The notes under the pieces are model-generated. The model was not told the DNA's origin and made no database searches. It worked only from the letters and a program-made list of their open reading frames with translations. Positions 12,775 through 23,769 of a stretch of DNA of 64,000 nucleotides are shown here, piece by piece. The DNA lies in NCBI GenBank assembly GCA_015501055.1, contig JADNYV010000018.1, forward strand, positions 186,001 to 250,000, read 5' to 3'. The translations under genes were made by a program, and so were the position numbers. Positions within the stretch are counted from its first letter, which is position 1. Each line of letters begins with the position of its first letter. This DNA comes from Mucidula mucida (taxonomy: Eukaryota > Basidiomycota > Agaricomycetes > Agaricales > Physalacriaceae).

Positions 12775-13778
12775 ATGCTTGTCTTGCTTCTTCTCTACGC
12801 GCTCCCGCTTGTACACTGCGGATACAACCAGAAACGCGGTTTGGCCTTCGCTGTTGATGGTCATCCTGAAGATCTTAAACTGGCCGCGAGCGGTGCGCCT
12901 TCGTGGGTCTACAACTGGTCGCCTTGGCCTCCGACTACGCATGTCGATGGTATCACCCCTATTCCTCTGCAATGGGGTCGCCCGGATATCGAGAATTTCG
13001 CGTCTAGGGTGAAATCCCAGCGACCGCCGATGTGCTTGGTAAGTAAACCGTTGCCGCTGTCAAGCACGCTTTGAACGCTATTGTAGGGTTTTAACGAGCC
13101 AGATCTGTCGACTCAATCCAATATTGATCCCAATACCGCCGCCAGCCTATGGAAGCAATACTTCAATTCCCTTGCAGCATCTGGCGTCAAATTGGGATCG
13201 CCAGCCATATCGTCGGCCCCGTCAGGAAAGATTTGGATGAATCAATTTCTCAATGCTTGTAATGGGTGCATTATCGACTTCTTGGCGATTCATTGGTAAA
13301 ATGTTCCTTGATGAGGCTTGCGGTGCTATTACCCAACGGCTTATATAGGTATGGAGAGGGTGCCCAAAACTTCATCACATACGTCCAGATGATACACGCG
13401 ACTTTTCCTGGACGGCCTATCTGTGTCACGGAATTTGCTGAGACTAGAACTGATCCGACTCGTCAGTCCTTGCGCCACACCTCAGCCCGCTACCGCTGAC
13501 GTGCATATCCGACAGTCATTTATAATTTTATGATTGATGCTATCAGTTTTCTAGATGGCACCTCCTACATTCAATGTTATGCACTTTTTGCTTTCGGGGT
13601 AAGCATCGACACACTCACGGGGGCGTTGTATTAACGTTCTCTTCAGCGTAATGCAAATGGTCTCAGATCAAGTACGTCTTTTCTTAACGGCACATTCATG
13701 ATGTAGCTTATCATGTCAGATATGGTTACCAGTGACGGGCGTTTGAATACCCTTGGTACGAAGTATGTGCGGAACTGA
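12775..13778 (+). CDS. Secreted glycoside hydrolase family 128 (Asl1-like) beta-1,3-glucanase
   Basis: Start at ATG 12775 gives a hydrophobic signal peptide (MLVLLLLYALPLVHC), so the protein should be exported to the wall or medium. The TIM-barrel core shows KRGLAFAVDGHPED, SWVYNWSPWPP, the GFNEPD motif with the proposed acid/base Glu, and ICVTEFAE with the proposed nucleophile Glu. These are the marks of GH128, which acts on beta-1,3-glucan and is linked to fungal wall remodelling. Introns fall in phase at about 13039-13087, 13300-13348, 13464-13515, 13601-13647 and 13672-13719. The product is about 250 residues with no frame break; stop TGA 13776-13778. It is tail-to-tail with the epimerase, 102 bp apart. 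Confidence 0.9.
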
Positions 13779-13880
13779 GTTGAGAAGACCGAAATGAGCC
13801 TAAATTCGAGGAGAAAGACATATAAACGAATGTTGTACAAAAACGTAGATTACATAGCTTCACTGCGATACAACTATGAC

Positions 13881-14946
13881 CTAGGACTCTACTGTGTCTA
13901 CGAAGGGATCTTTGTGAACCCAACCAAGTAACTCCCTGGCTTTCGAGCAGTCAAAGAACCCTTTACTGCCACTGACATCCTTTCCCGTAGTGATAGGCAC
14001 GTTCGGCCAGAATGTTTCGGGCAGTTGCTTCGAGTCGCCATCGAAAGCAATCTCGGGCGCTGTAATGAAAAAAGCTTCGTGCCCACTATATTTCACAGAA
14101 TCGCCTATCGCGAGTAGAAAGCTTCGGCTGAAGAATCCTCTTGGACATATCCCCAAAGATCGTTCTTCGCTTTATTCGGAGCCAGAGCTCGAGCTACAGA
14201 TTTCTCTGGAATCGACCAGTGTAACCTTAGACTGGCGATGCGAATGTCGGGGTATCGTCGGACGATGGTATCAGCTTGCATTTCACTTATACTATTTGGA
14301 TGGACGTCGAATGAATGTACGAGTCGTAGAGCGATAACATGGCGACGTACACTTTCGACAAACCGTACGGTTCGTCAGGTAAACACGGATGGTGTTCATC
14401 AAGAGGAAAATAATCGAAGTGAGGTTGTTTCGAGTACACCATGGTCACCACATTGACCGAAGACGCCTGGACAATGCGCTTGATACCCAACTACAGAAAA
14501 TACGTTACGAAACGTTCAGACAGTGGAGAATTGAGTGAGCACCTCTGCAGCACCCCTCAAGATGTTCCACGACATAACAACATTACTGTAAAAAGTCAAG
14601 TAGGATGTTTAGCAAATGCCAACCGTGCGCACCTGTTGTGAGTCGTAACACCATAATCGCCTGGGTTTGGATATGCTAGAAGGAATTCAGGGTTTATATA
14701 ATGTCGATGATTGCTTGAGCTCAGACCTGCTAGGTGCGCGATTGCATCGCAGCCTTGAATGGACTTCAATGCGTCTTCGTAGACGCGAAGATCGACACGC
14801 AAGAGTTGGAAGTTGGGATTGTCTGAGAGCGACGCGGGCGAAGGATCAGAACAATCGATGCCCACGACCGTGTGTCCATGGCGAAGAGCTAATAGAACGA
14901 CGCGTGTTCCGACAGAGCCATTGCAGCCAGTGATAGCGATTTTCAT
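13881..14946 (-). CDS. NAD-dependent epimerase/dehydratase (extended SDR)
   Basis: Start at ATG 14946. The Rossmann nucleotide-binding motif is at the N-terminus (IAITGCNGSVGTRVV, GxxGxxG), followed by a D after beta 2 (VVGIDCSD) as in NAD(H) binders. Then come AIAHLAGLSS, IVQASSVNVV and the catalytic YxxxK (EPYGLSK). The C-terminal part includes IRIASLRLHW and ARELLGWVHKDPFVDTVES before the stop at 13881. About 320 residues with several short introns. The exact substrate, probably a nucleotide sugar or a small alcohol/ketone, cannot be told. The frame shifts by one base at the AAA at 14118-14120: DLWGYVQEDSSAEAF is in one frame and LLAIGDSVKYSGHEAF in the next, probably an undercalled homopolymer. 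Confidence 0.87.
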
Positions 14947-14985
14947 CGTGTGCAGATACAGTCAAAGGTGAAAGAAAGCAGAGCG

Positions 14986-14992
14986 TTATATA
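14986..14992 (-). promoter_or_regulatory. TATA-like element of the epimerase gene
   Basis: On the minus strand the sequence reads TATATAA, 40 bp before the ATG at 14946. Position and sequence suit a core promoter. Confidence 0.45.
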
Positions 14993-15707
14993 TTAGTGGA
15001 CCGGCTGGACGAAGCTTTGGCGGAACATGTTCGTATCAATCCGAGCTTGATGACCTGCTTCATCTGCAGGTGATGTCGATCATGCTCGAAAGCTGCCGCG
15101 CTGCCGGCCGACGCTCCAGGTTCGAACTGCGCCATAAGCGGCGTTCAAGTACATTTCTACAGTTGGAAGAGGTGAATGGTCAATTTTCAATGCCCAGCTC
15201 ACCAAATCCCCTACTTCCAAAGAGGCGCGCTTGTTCGATGATGCCGCCACCAAACACTAATCTTCTGACTGTAATTCTTAGGCCTTCAACTGACTTGCGA
15301 CATCAAAGCCTCTCGACTTATCTGGCGCATCTCTGTGGACGGGAACAGCTTGGCAATCTCTCAATAGCCGAGTTGGGTGACTTTGGACGGATAAGACGGC
15401 CTCGAGAATGCCCGGATAAGAAAGAACGCCTTAGCGGCGCACGCGACTCTAGACTCTCAGGCTCTTCGTAAAATACACGTGCGTAAGGCCGTTGAAGAAA
15501 TTGCCTTCTTCCAAACGCAGGAAAGCTGTAACTTATGGACAACAAGGGTTACCTTTGGGGAACGAAACGCGAGCGGGCGTCCCGACTCCCGGCTAATCCG
15601 AAGTGCTAAATGATCTGACGCCGCCAAACGCAGAGCAGACGCGCTTCTGATATTCGTTTTGCAAGCTACGTCCGTTGTTAACATTTCGCGTCACTACCAG
15701 TACCGTC
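14993..15707. other. Intergenic region, no gene seen
   Basis: About 0.7 kb without a supported gene. The longest plus-strand frame (14950-15471) has no domain, no good splice context and a Ser/Arg/Leu composition typical of chance frames. Confidence 0.4.
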
Positions 15708-16260
15708 ATGCCCGACGCCTATGGACAGAAGCCTCCGCCGACAGCCTATTCCGCTGCACTATGCCCTACCACGACCAAAGGAGACCAATCGTTCTAGTAC
15801 GATCCCGACCTCGCTCTCATCAAATCCTAAACCTTCCTACCGTTCTCGAAGGTTACGCCAAATTTCGAGACGGCACGTCTTGAAGAACTTGTTCCTGCGA
15901 ATGCGCTTCGTGGTCCCCAAGAAGCCTGGAGGAGGATCTTCCAGGTAACTGCAATATTGTAGACACTAGGTTTGGATATGATCTCTGGTTCGGTGTCTAT
16001 CTGGATGCCGTGGCTTACATGCAATAACAACGTGGCGATACGCCTTCCCTGGTGGCCTTCTCCAGTGCTGACCGTTGGAACCAATACCTTCGGTTACCCT
16101 CTACTGACCGATACCAGTCAGCGGAACCGATGCGCTCCCAGTCACCGAAAAATGCGTCTTGTTATGTTTCCGACGTCTTTCCGAGCCTTCCCATGCAAAA
16201 GTTCCAATTCTGATGGCAAAATTATTGCGATCCACAGCAGTCTGTGAAAGTCGTGCATCG
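15708..16260 (+). pseudogene. Broken gene of unknown function
   Basis: ATG 15708 opens a frame starting MPDAYGQKPPPTAYSAAL. It is interrupted by TAG and TAA at about 15793 and 15823, and the same frame then continues with plausible coding sequence (FETARLEELVPANALRG, then PQEAWRRIFQ). After a possible intron near 15955 another frame reads DTRFGYDLWFGVYLDAVAYM and later DRWNQYLRLPSTDRYQ. I do not recognise the family. The pieces look like one gene with frame breaks or stops, either a pseudogene or a real gene damaged by base-calling errors like those elsewhere in the window. Boundaries are approximate. Confidence 0.35.
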
Positions 16261-16802
16261 ATGATGCGTTACAGAGCTTCTTCCCGAAAACACCCAAGAC
16301 CCCCATACGTCCTGGTCTGTTGTTTTTCTGCGTCTTGTCCTACAGTACAATAGAAGGATCTGCTAGGCAACCTGCATGCCTAACTCTTGTCCTCGTTGTT
16401 GGATGGCTGTGCTGGCTTGTCTTCGCTTTTGTGTTTATTTAGTAATGGGCCGAACTGGTCATTGTTTTCGAACGGGCCCTTGTATAAGAAATTTCCTCTT
16501 CAGGCGGACCCGAGCAGCGATAAGGGCATGAATGAAGAGTAGAACAAGGGCCAGTATGCAGAGCCATACGCTCAAAACGCAGATGCCCTAATTTTTTGTA
16601 TTCGACCGAACAATAACTTCCCCTTCAGGACAATTGACAATGTTCATTTTGATGCGCCGCTGATTACAAGGTCGGATCGATTACAATGACTCTGGGAACC
16701 GCTGAAAAGTAAACAATGAGAAGGGATTCTTGTATAAAAAGGCAGCCTTGTTAGCCAGAGGAGCACCGTTCCCTCCCTTCTTAATCCCCCCCTTCCCCAG
16801 CA
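16261..16802. other. Intergenic and promoter region of the bHLH gene
   Basis: About 540 bp without a supported gene. It ends with a TATA box at 16733 followed by a pyrimidine-rich stretch (16775-16800) before the first ATG. Confidence 0.4.
16733..16740 (+). promoter_or_regulatory. TATA box of the bHLH-like gene
   Basis: TATAAAAA lies 63 bp before the ATG at 16803, a good position for a core promoter. It argues against any coding start upstream of about 16780. Confidence 0.55.
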
Positions 16803-17904
16803 ATGCGTTCTACATCCTCTATCAAGCGGCTTCTGCTTCTCGCCGCGCCCACCCTCATTTGCCCCATCATGTCCTCGAGCATCACCGCAAAGTGCTGGCC
16901 ACTATCTTGAAGAAACGTCTGGCCATCGAGCAATGGAGAAGACATGTCCGCAATGAAATGACGCCTTCCACGGAACCTCATGCCCGTCCCACGTACCAAA
17001 ATCGGTTATCTCAGGAATTCACAGAGCTCCGGTCAGCGCTTCCCGCCCGCCTGCAGCCTGCGACTAGCGACAGAGTGGCTACTATGTCAAATGGTTCGTT
17101 CGCTTATTATTGTTTCGCTTCAATCAGTCTGATTGTTGTTATCCAGCCATGAGCTACATCGTGTACCTAAAGAACTCCTTGCATCAGTTCCGGGGCGAGG
17201 CGACAGAGCGCATCCCCGAATACACTGCTCCGCACATCCAGAACTTGTCCAATGCGCAAGCTAGGACGCATAAGGAGAACTGCATGATAAAAATGCTTAC
17301 CCAAGTGTTGCCTACTATTTCTGTTATGCCAAGTAAAATCCAACTCATCGAACATGGTAAGTTTTCTCCAGCGCTTGTATCTCCTGGATACTCATTGTTT
17401 CCCAGCCACGCAAACGATATACAAGCTCGAGACCGAATATTACCACCTGCTGCAGGCGCAAAGCCGGAGCAAGAGGTGTCGTCGGCGTCGTCGGCGGCGA
17501 CGGGAATCTGCTCGCATTCCCGCGTGGACATGGACATGGAGACTGAGGTCCGCTCCACCAGCAGCGCTGGTGCAGAAAGCCCTGTTCATACCCTGCTCTG
17601 GTCCGAGAGCCCGAGCCACGGCCCCTCAGCTGCATCGTCCACAACCTCGCTTTCGTGTCCTCCTACGCCCAAGGAAGAGGATATGGATGTTGAACTCGAA
17701 GTTGGTTCGACGAGCAGCTTTGGAGGGATCCGTCTGCCCTCCATTCGCGAGATCTTGCGGGACAAGACTATATCCACAAACCTTCTTCTTCCGCCTTTAC
17801 GTTTCACAAGTCCCGATGATTGTGGTCATAGAACATACATTCGGCTCCCCGATACCCCGACATGGCAATCCACTGTATACCACCATCACATCACGTATAA
17901 ATGA
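16803..17904 (+). CDS. bHLH-like transcription regulator
   Basis: The central part resembles a basic helix-loop-helix domain: a basic stretch (KKRLAIEQWRRHVRNE), helix 1 (EFTELRSALPA), a loop, and helix 2 split by an intron (DRVATMSN joined in phase to AMSYIVYLKNSLHQFR, intron about 17095-17147). Another intron lies at about 17356-17405. The C-terminus is Ser/acidic and carries GGIRLPSIREIL, ending at TAA 17902-17904. ATG 16803 and ATG 16869 share one frame, and one extra base at the AAA at 16889-16891 would link it to the bHLH frame, so either could be the true start. The spacing between basic region and helix 1 is longer than usual, so the family call is tentative. It would act in the nucleus as a dimer. 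Confidence 0.55.
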
Positions 17905-17991
17905 CATTCACATTGTATCTGTATTACAAGTTGTAACGATGAGTCTTGTAGCATGAAGCCATACCTTTACTTACAGTTTAATTATGTTGTT

Positions 17992-19844
17992 TTAGGAGAT
18001 GATATCTCTCGTCTCCTTATCTTTCTCGAAAGCGCGCTTCACCTAGGGAACGTAGTCCATATGAGGAAGGCAACTTGCGGAAGTGGCGTGCATACCTTCT
18101 CGTAGAACTGGTCGTCCAACAATACTCTGACACCTGTCGCCGCAAGGGCTTTGGAAACATCCAGACACGCGTAATGCGCTTCTATTGTCGCAGCAGACTT
18201 GGTAAATCCAGGAGTATGATTGCCACCGTTCTCGTTGTTGGTATGGCTGAGAGAAATGGCCGATAAGTAGAACAATAGACGAGCGTGGAAAACGCTACCA
18301 AACCCAGGATGTAGCGACGGCAGTTCATAGCTTACATTTCCCTAGGACCGAGATGAGTCGGCTTGGAGACGTGTCATAACAGAAATGATGTCCTTACGAA
18401 GTCGGTGGAGGCACTCTTGATACCCCATTCGTAGTCAATGCCACCGTACTTGCTGCGCACAATAGTCGCCACTTCGTCAGCTGTCCAAGTTGAGAACAAG
18501 GAACGAAACAATAGGGAAAACATAATGATTCACCGAGAGCATCGTTCTGGCGAATATCATATGTTCCGCCGTAGACGTTAATCTTGGCCGTGCAGCCAGT
18601 TGCGAGCGCGGCTGCCTCGAAACAAGGCTTGACGCGTTTCGTGCTCTCTTCAGCTTCTACACGAGTCGGTGCTCTGACAAGACACCTATAGATAAGTATT
18701 GAGGAAATTATGTCGGCGTGGACTCCTTAAACTCTTACACGAACTTGGCATAATCGGGGATCACTAACAAAAAATCAGCCAAGTTGACATGAAGAATCAA
18801 GTCGATCATTCATGTCTACCGTTTACTGACCAGTCCTTCCCCGATTCAAAGATGCCATGAATCCTATGAGTCGGCTTCAGCTGTTGGCGCAGAGCGGATA
18901 TGTTGTTGTATCCAAGAACAGCCGCGTCGAGCGCGTTGATTCCTTCCCAAGGCGAGAGAGCGGCGTGCGCAGCATGTCCATGGTATTCAACATCCACGCG
19001 TTGAAGAGCAAGAGAACTACTCAGGCTGACAGATCCAATGGGACCGGGCGCGGGGTGGCACATGAGACATGCCGCCATGTTCTTGTACGCGCCTTGGTCC
19101 ATGAGCTTGACTTTACCAGCGCCCCCTTCTTCCGCTTAAGAAAAAGAAACGTTATCAGTACGACTAACGTCATGACACTGGTGAGGTACCTGGCGTGCCC
19201 AGTAATTCGACTGCACCAGCAATGTCGAATTCCTCTAGAACGCTTTGATAGCGCAGGACACCGCACACCAGCGATCGCGATGAGGTTATGCCCACACGCA
19301 TGGCCTACGCCTTTCAGAGCATCCATCTACGCGATATTGACACGGAGACTCAGCCGCCAATATTGATGGCGATTCTTACCTCTGAATTAACCCCAATAGT
19401 CCGTCCGCCTGTTCCGTGCTTGAACGTAGCTTTCCATGCAGTCTCAAGGAAATAGTGTCGTTCCACTTCAAAACCGTGCTGCTCCATGAACTCAGTGAGG
19501 ACGTCATGAGCATGTCTGCCGGCAGGTCTGTCAATTCATTCGCGGTGCACCATTCCATGTCATACCGTTCCTCGAACATGATCTCAGGGTGCTCTAGGAT
19601 GCCGTTGTAGCGCGTTATTTCGCATATAGGTCGCCTACCTACCGTGTATGTCGAGACTCAGCTCCCGGAGCTCGTTGTCCAGCTCAGCAATCCTCTTCTC
19701 GATCGCCTTGAGAATATCCGGACGATATATCGACGTGCCAGGCCGGTCAGGCTTGGCGGTGTCTTTGTCGCCTTCTCTCCATACCTTTTTTGGTGCTGCT
19801 GTAACGTCAAAGCTTGTCATGGTTGGCGAAATGAGTAAAGGCAC
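17992..19844 (-). CDS. Peptidase M20-family amidohydrolase
   Basis: Zinc-dependent amidohydrolase/dipeptidase of the M20 family (PM20D2/aminobenzoyl-glutamate hydrolase type). The start is ATG 19844 or the in-frame ATG 19820 (MTSFDVTAAPKK). Visible marks are HPEIMFEER near the N-terminus, the metal-binding stretch DALKGVGHACGHNLIAIAG, TPAEEGGAGKVKLMD with the catalytic EE, the dimerisation-domain motif VEYHGHAAHAA, and a C-terminal HTPGFTKSAATIEAHY. The last exon codes VKRAFEKDKETRDIIS and stop TAA 17992-17994. About 440 residues and nine or so short introns. One base too many at about 19263-19266 (after AIAGV) breaks the frame before LEEFDIAGAVELLG; this is one of few apparent insertions. 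It is divergent from the ketopantoate reductase gene. Confidence 0.9.
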
Positions 19845-20003
19845 AGCGGCGGAAAGGTGGAGAGCAGGCCGCGGCGGAGTGGATGCCGCTCCGACTGACG
19901 CAATCTTATCTCAAATAGCCGAATCCTTCCTCAATTTACTTAAAACGTTCATCCATGCTTGGTGCGTCGAGGCCTTCATTTTCTCTTTGCACTCGCTCTC
20001 AAC
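19845..20003. promoter_or_regulatory. Divergent promoter region, M20 hydrolase / ketopantoate reductase
   Basis: 159 bp separate the two outer start codons (183 bp if the M20 start is 19820). No TATA box is clear. Shared control is inferred from geometry only. Confidence 0.4.
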
Positions 20004-21360
20004 ATGGCAGCGCCTTTGAAGGAAATCTTGGTGGTAGGATTTGGTGCCATCGGGGCAAATTGTAAGTGTTGATACGGAGGTTATCAACACGGACTCAAGG
20101 CTTTATGCAGATTCACTTGTCTTCAAACGGAGTGGTCTCGCTCGCGTCACCGTCGTCGCAAGAAGTAACTTTCAAGCAATAAACGGTAAAGAGAACCTAG
20201 TGTACTCGTAACCCCCCTCTCAACGCGTCTGCTCAGATCATGGAATGCATTTCAAGAGTCGTCGATATGGCGAAATACAAGGGTGGAAGCCAGATCGATG
20301 TAAGTTGTATTTCGTCGCGATTTGTCGTCTAATCATCCACGTAGTGTGCCCAACCGTCGCGTCTGCGGCTGATCAACAATACGACTATGTTGTGGTCACC
20401 ACAAAGGCCATCCCGGAATTGATAAAGACACCGAAGATACTGGAACCGTTTTTGAGTGCAGCCTATACTAGCAAGTTCCTCCAACCGACATATGTCATTC
20501 TACAGAATGGATTGAACGTCGAAGCTGATCTCTATGACGCGCTCAAAGCTCTCAACCAGGGCGAACCCAAGATTATTGGGTCGTCGGTGTACATTGGGAC
20601 TAATCTACTTGCGCCGGACGTTGTGCAACATAGCGAGGGGTGAGTATCCTTTAGAAACTGATAGCATGCTTATAAGAACGTAGGATCGACCTACACTTGG
20701 CGTCTACCGCCACCGCAATTACACGACCACAGTCAATACCGCCGAGGAAGAAGCCCTTCTTCAGGATATCGGCGCGGTATTCAAGCAGGCGGAAGTGAAG
20801 TCACCCTCGTCCCCGAGATTCAGCGGAAGAAGTTCTCGAAGAACTTTTGGAACGTCGCATTCTCTCCTTGGCTACACTAACGCAGTACCGCCTCCCCGCG
20901 ATATTCCGTCAGCCCCCGAGCGATCCTTCTATAACATACGAGCCATACGTCTATCCCACGACCGCAAATCTCGTCGACGAGTACACGATTCCTATTCTCC
21001 GCGCCACGCTTCAGGAGCTAGTAGTGTTGGGTCGGCAATGGGCTTCCCGGATACAGAGGACGGTCTTCCTTCCGACCAACCGGATCGGATCATTGCGAAT
21101 ACAAGGAAGCTGCACGTTCAGCCAGAAAGTGACCATACCCCTAGTATGGCGCTCGACGCGCAGAAGGGGTTCCCGATAGAGGTCGAGGTTATTGTTGGCG
21201 AGGTCGTTCGTCTGGCTAAGGAGTATAAAGTAGACATTCCGGTATGTTCCTATCCAGTCAAGTTTCATAGGCTGACGCGCAACATTAGAGAATCGAAATG
21301 TTGTACGCGCTGTTGTTGGTGGTCCAGAATCAAATTTTGCGGAAACAAGCCAACAAGTAA
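20004..21360 (+). CDS. panE: 2-dehydropantoate 2-reductase (ketopantoate reductase, ApbA/PanE family)
   Basis: NADPH-dependent reduction of ketopantoate to pantoate, a step to pantothenate and CoA. ATG 20004 opens the Rossmann motif (ILVVGFGAIGAN, GxGxxG). Next come YDYVVVTTKAIPE and YVILQNGLNVE, typical of the N-terminal domain, then IIGSSVYIGT. The C-terminal domain shows KKFSKNFWNVAFS with the catalytic-type Lys and Asn, then ALDAQKGFPIEVEVIVGEV, where the family has a conserved Glu/Asp. The last exon codes RIEMLYALLLVVQNQ and ends at TAA 21358-21360. About 370 residues. Three single-base losses are apparent: GG at 20791-20792, around 20866-20870, and AA at 21037-21038. The enzyme belongs to a multi-copy family in fungi, so the role in pantothenate synthesis is likely but not certain. 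Confidence 0.88.
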
Positions 21361-21667
21361 ATATAATATTATACAATGAAATCATAATACTTTACACAGT
21401 CCGATTGAACCCTCTTGAGAGCTGAGCGTGTTATGAAATGCGCTGGATTTGATACGGACACTGATGGGGCGCGCATTTGGCACCGTATACTTGGAGTCAA
21501 AATGAGAAACTGGTTGAGGCAACGTACGTATCAATCTCGAGTGACTATGCGGTCGCGCTTGCAATGAATATAGGTAGGTAGGTAAAGTAGAACAAGAATG
21601 GAAAACAAGTAATAAAAAGTGATACAGTACAATTCAAGACTTCTCAATGCCTCTGTCGATTTACATT
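21361..21667. other. Convergent intergenic region
   Basis: 307 bp between two convergent stops, AT-rich, holding the 3' ends of the ketopantoate reductase and RING genes. Nothing else seen. Confidence 0.4.
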
Positions 21668-23398
21668 TCACCAAGGTTCCTCGTCGTCCTCGTCCTCGGA
21701 TCCAGCACCCCACTCAGCCTGCAGGTGCGCTGGAACACCCGGAATAGACCCATCATCCTCATCATCATAGAACATCTCTTGCGCTTCCCCATCCCCATAC
21801 TCGTCCTCATCATCGGAATAACCTTCGCCATCAAAGCTAGCATGATGCTGATGGACATCGTATCCCTCCTCGACGTCTTCGTAGCCATCCTCTTGGATGT
21901 CATCTTCAGGACCTTCACCTTCACCTTCAGGTTCGCCTTCAACATCCACTTCATCGTCTACATCATCATCCGATAACACTATCCCGCCTTGTCTCAATCG
22001 CGTAGGCGCGACATCGTCCTCGGCTTCTGAATCAGAGTCACTGACAACGAGGTACCGCCGGGGCGCTGGCTGCGTCTGAGGAATAACTTCCTCTTCATCA
22101 ACCTGATCATCGCCTTCCTCATCATCATAGTCGTCTCCAGATGGATAAGGAATTGGATAATTGAAGGGAAAGGGATAATCTTCATCCGAGTCCTCATCAT
22201 CCATGGCTTCGACATCAATGTCAATGGCCGGTGGAGGCTCGTCGTCGTCAATGAAGCTGCCTTGATAGTCGTATTCGTTGTCAAAGTCTTCGTAAAGACC
22301 CTCCCCTTCCTCGTCGTCCTCGTCACCATCATCATCATCCGCAGATATGGCGTCAAACCCTCCTTGCAAGAAATTATAGATGCCCATTCCAAGCATCATC
22401 CCATTTGCGCCGCCAAGATGATCTTCCCGTCTGCGGTGATTATCTGGATAGGGGCGTTCGCAGCTAGAGCAGACACCGTCCCAAATCTCGTGCATGCAGT
22501 CCTGGCACCTGTAGATATTGTCCTCTGCATCGTAAACGCCCATCAAGTCTTGTTCATCTTGGGACTCCTGCTGAAGAAGGGTTCTAAAGAGCCCGTTCCA
22601 TGGGTCAGTGGGTAGGGGCCGTTCTTCGGCCTCTGGGACATCTGTGAGTAAACCCGTCTTGAGCAGGCCCTGAACAGTGCTTTTGATGGTCCAGATTTCA
22701 ATGGGGCGCTTCGTGATTTGTGAACGGCAGTGCGGGCATGTTTTCGCTTCATTCTCCCTCGAAAACCAATTGAGCAGACAGCTATGACAGGAGACGTGTC
22801 CGCAAGGAGCGAGCGCGTAAGGACGACGTAGGACGTCTAGACAGATTTGGCAGGTCATATTGTTTTGAACCTGACGAAGCGCATCATCGTGTTTTTTGAG
22901 AAGCTTCGTGTCGAGGTGAGCGTGATAAAGGCGATGTGAGAAAGATCGATTCGTACCAGTGACTGAGCTTGTAGCTCTTCCGTTAAACGAGTGATGATAT
23001 CCTGAGAGGACTCGAGGACAACCTCTTTCCCTTTCCCTTTATCCTTCTTCATGGGCGGTGGGCTCGTTGACGACAGCTAAGGCTCGATGAATATAAGACA
23101 ACAACGCGTGACAACCAATCTCACGGTATCCGAGTCCGTCTCGAGAGCTTTGGATATGATAGTAGGCACAGCTGTCTGCGATACCGATTAGTTCCAGGCC
23201 TGGAATCAACGTATGTAGAACATACGATGATAGAATTGTTGACAGCAATGCTTCCCTTTCGCTTCTTTTTTTTGCGTCGTTTCTTGTCAGGCTTTCTGGC
23301 GGCGGTGTTTCCTTGAGTTTCTTGTGAGGTCTAGTCGACTCTGAAGTATCGGAAATTGCGCGTTTCCTAGGCTGCGAGGGACCGGCAACAGCAGACAT
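21668..23398 (-). CDS. RING-finger protein, probable E3 ubiquitin ligase
   Basis: Start chosen at ATG 23398 (MSAVAGPSQPRKRAISD). After a basic, disordered N-terminus and a short coiled segment (TRLTEELQAQS), the exon starting near 22880 codes a C3HC4 RING: CQICLDVLRRPYALAPCGH, then CHSC and later CPHCRSQ. A second cysteine cluster follows (YRCQDCMHEIWDG, then CSSCERPY). The remaining 200 residues are extremely acidic and end EDEDDEEPW before stop 21668-21670. About 500-530 residues. RING domains of this kind bind E2 enzymes, and the overall order recalls CHFR/RNF-type ligases with a Cys-rich tail, but I cannot name the orthologue. The first intron joint (about 23123-23076) does not fit in phase, so exon 1 is approximate. 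Confidence 0.82.
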
Positions 23399-23769
23399 TT
23401 CGTGGTGTGAGAACAAAAGCGAATTCCCTAAACGGGTCACAGTTTGGTGCAGTTTGTGATCAAATTCCCAAACGCGTGAGTCGCGATTTGGCTCAGTTAA
23501 TCTACTTACCGATGACTGTGACAAGGGAATTGTTAGCATATATCGTGACAGGCGCGTCAAAAGAGTAGTCTAACAGCTTTTCCAGTTGCGGTAGACGTTG
23601 GACGCGATCAGACGTCATTGGACCAAAATAGCTTTGACTGCAACCACCACCATCTTTCCTCCTTCCTCTAGCGCTTCCGGCAACAGGCCATTGTCCTAAA
23701 CGCCACAGATCTCGGATGCCCGCGCACGAAGCATTGACGGCACGTGCAGCGACCTTAGTCTGAATAGTG
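23399..23769. promoter_or_regulatory. Divergent intergenic region, RING / transporter
   Basis: 371 bp between two divergent start codons. It should carry both promoters. No clear TATA box or other site could be assigned. Confidence 0.35.

Noticed and set aside
21661..22392. Met/Arg-rich and hydrophobic frames overlapping the RING gene tail
   Set aside because: They arise from the GAT/GAC/GAG-rich acidic tail read in other frames.
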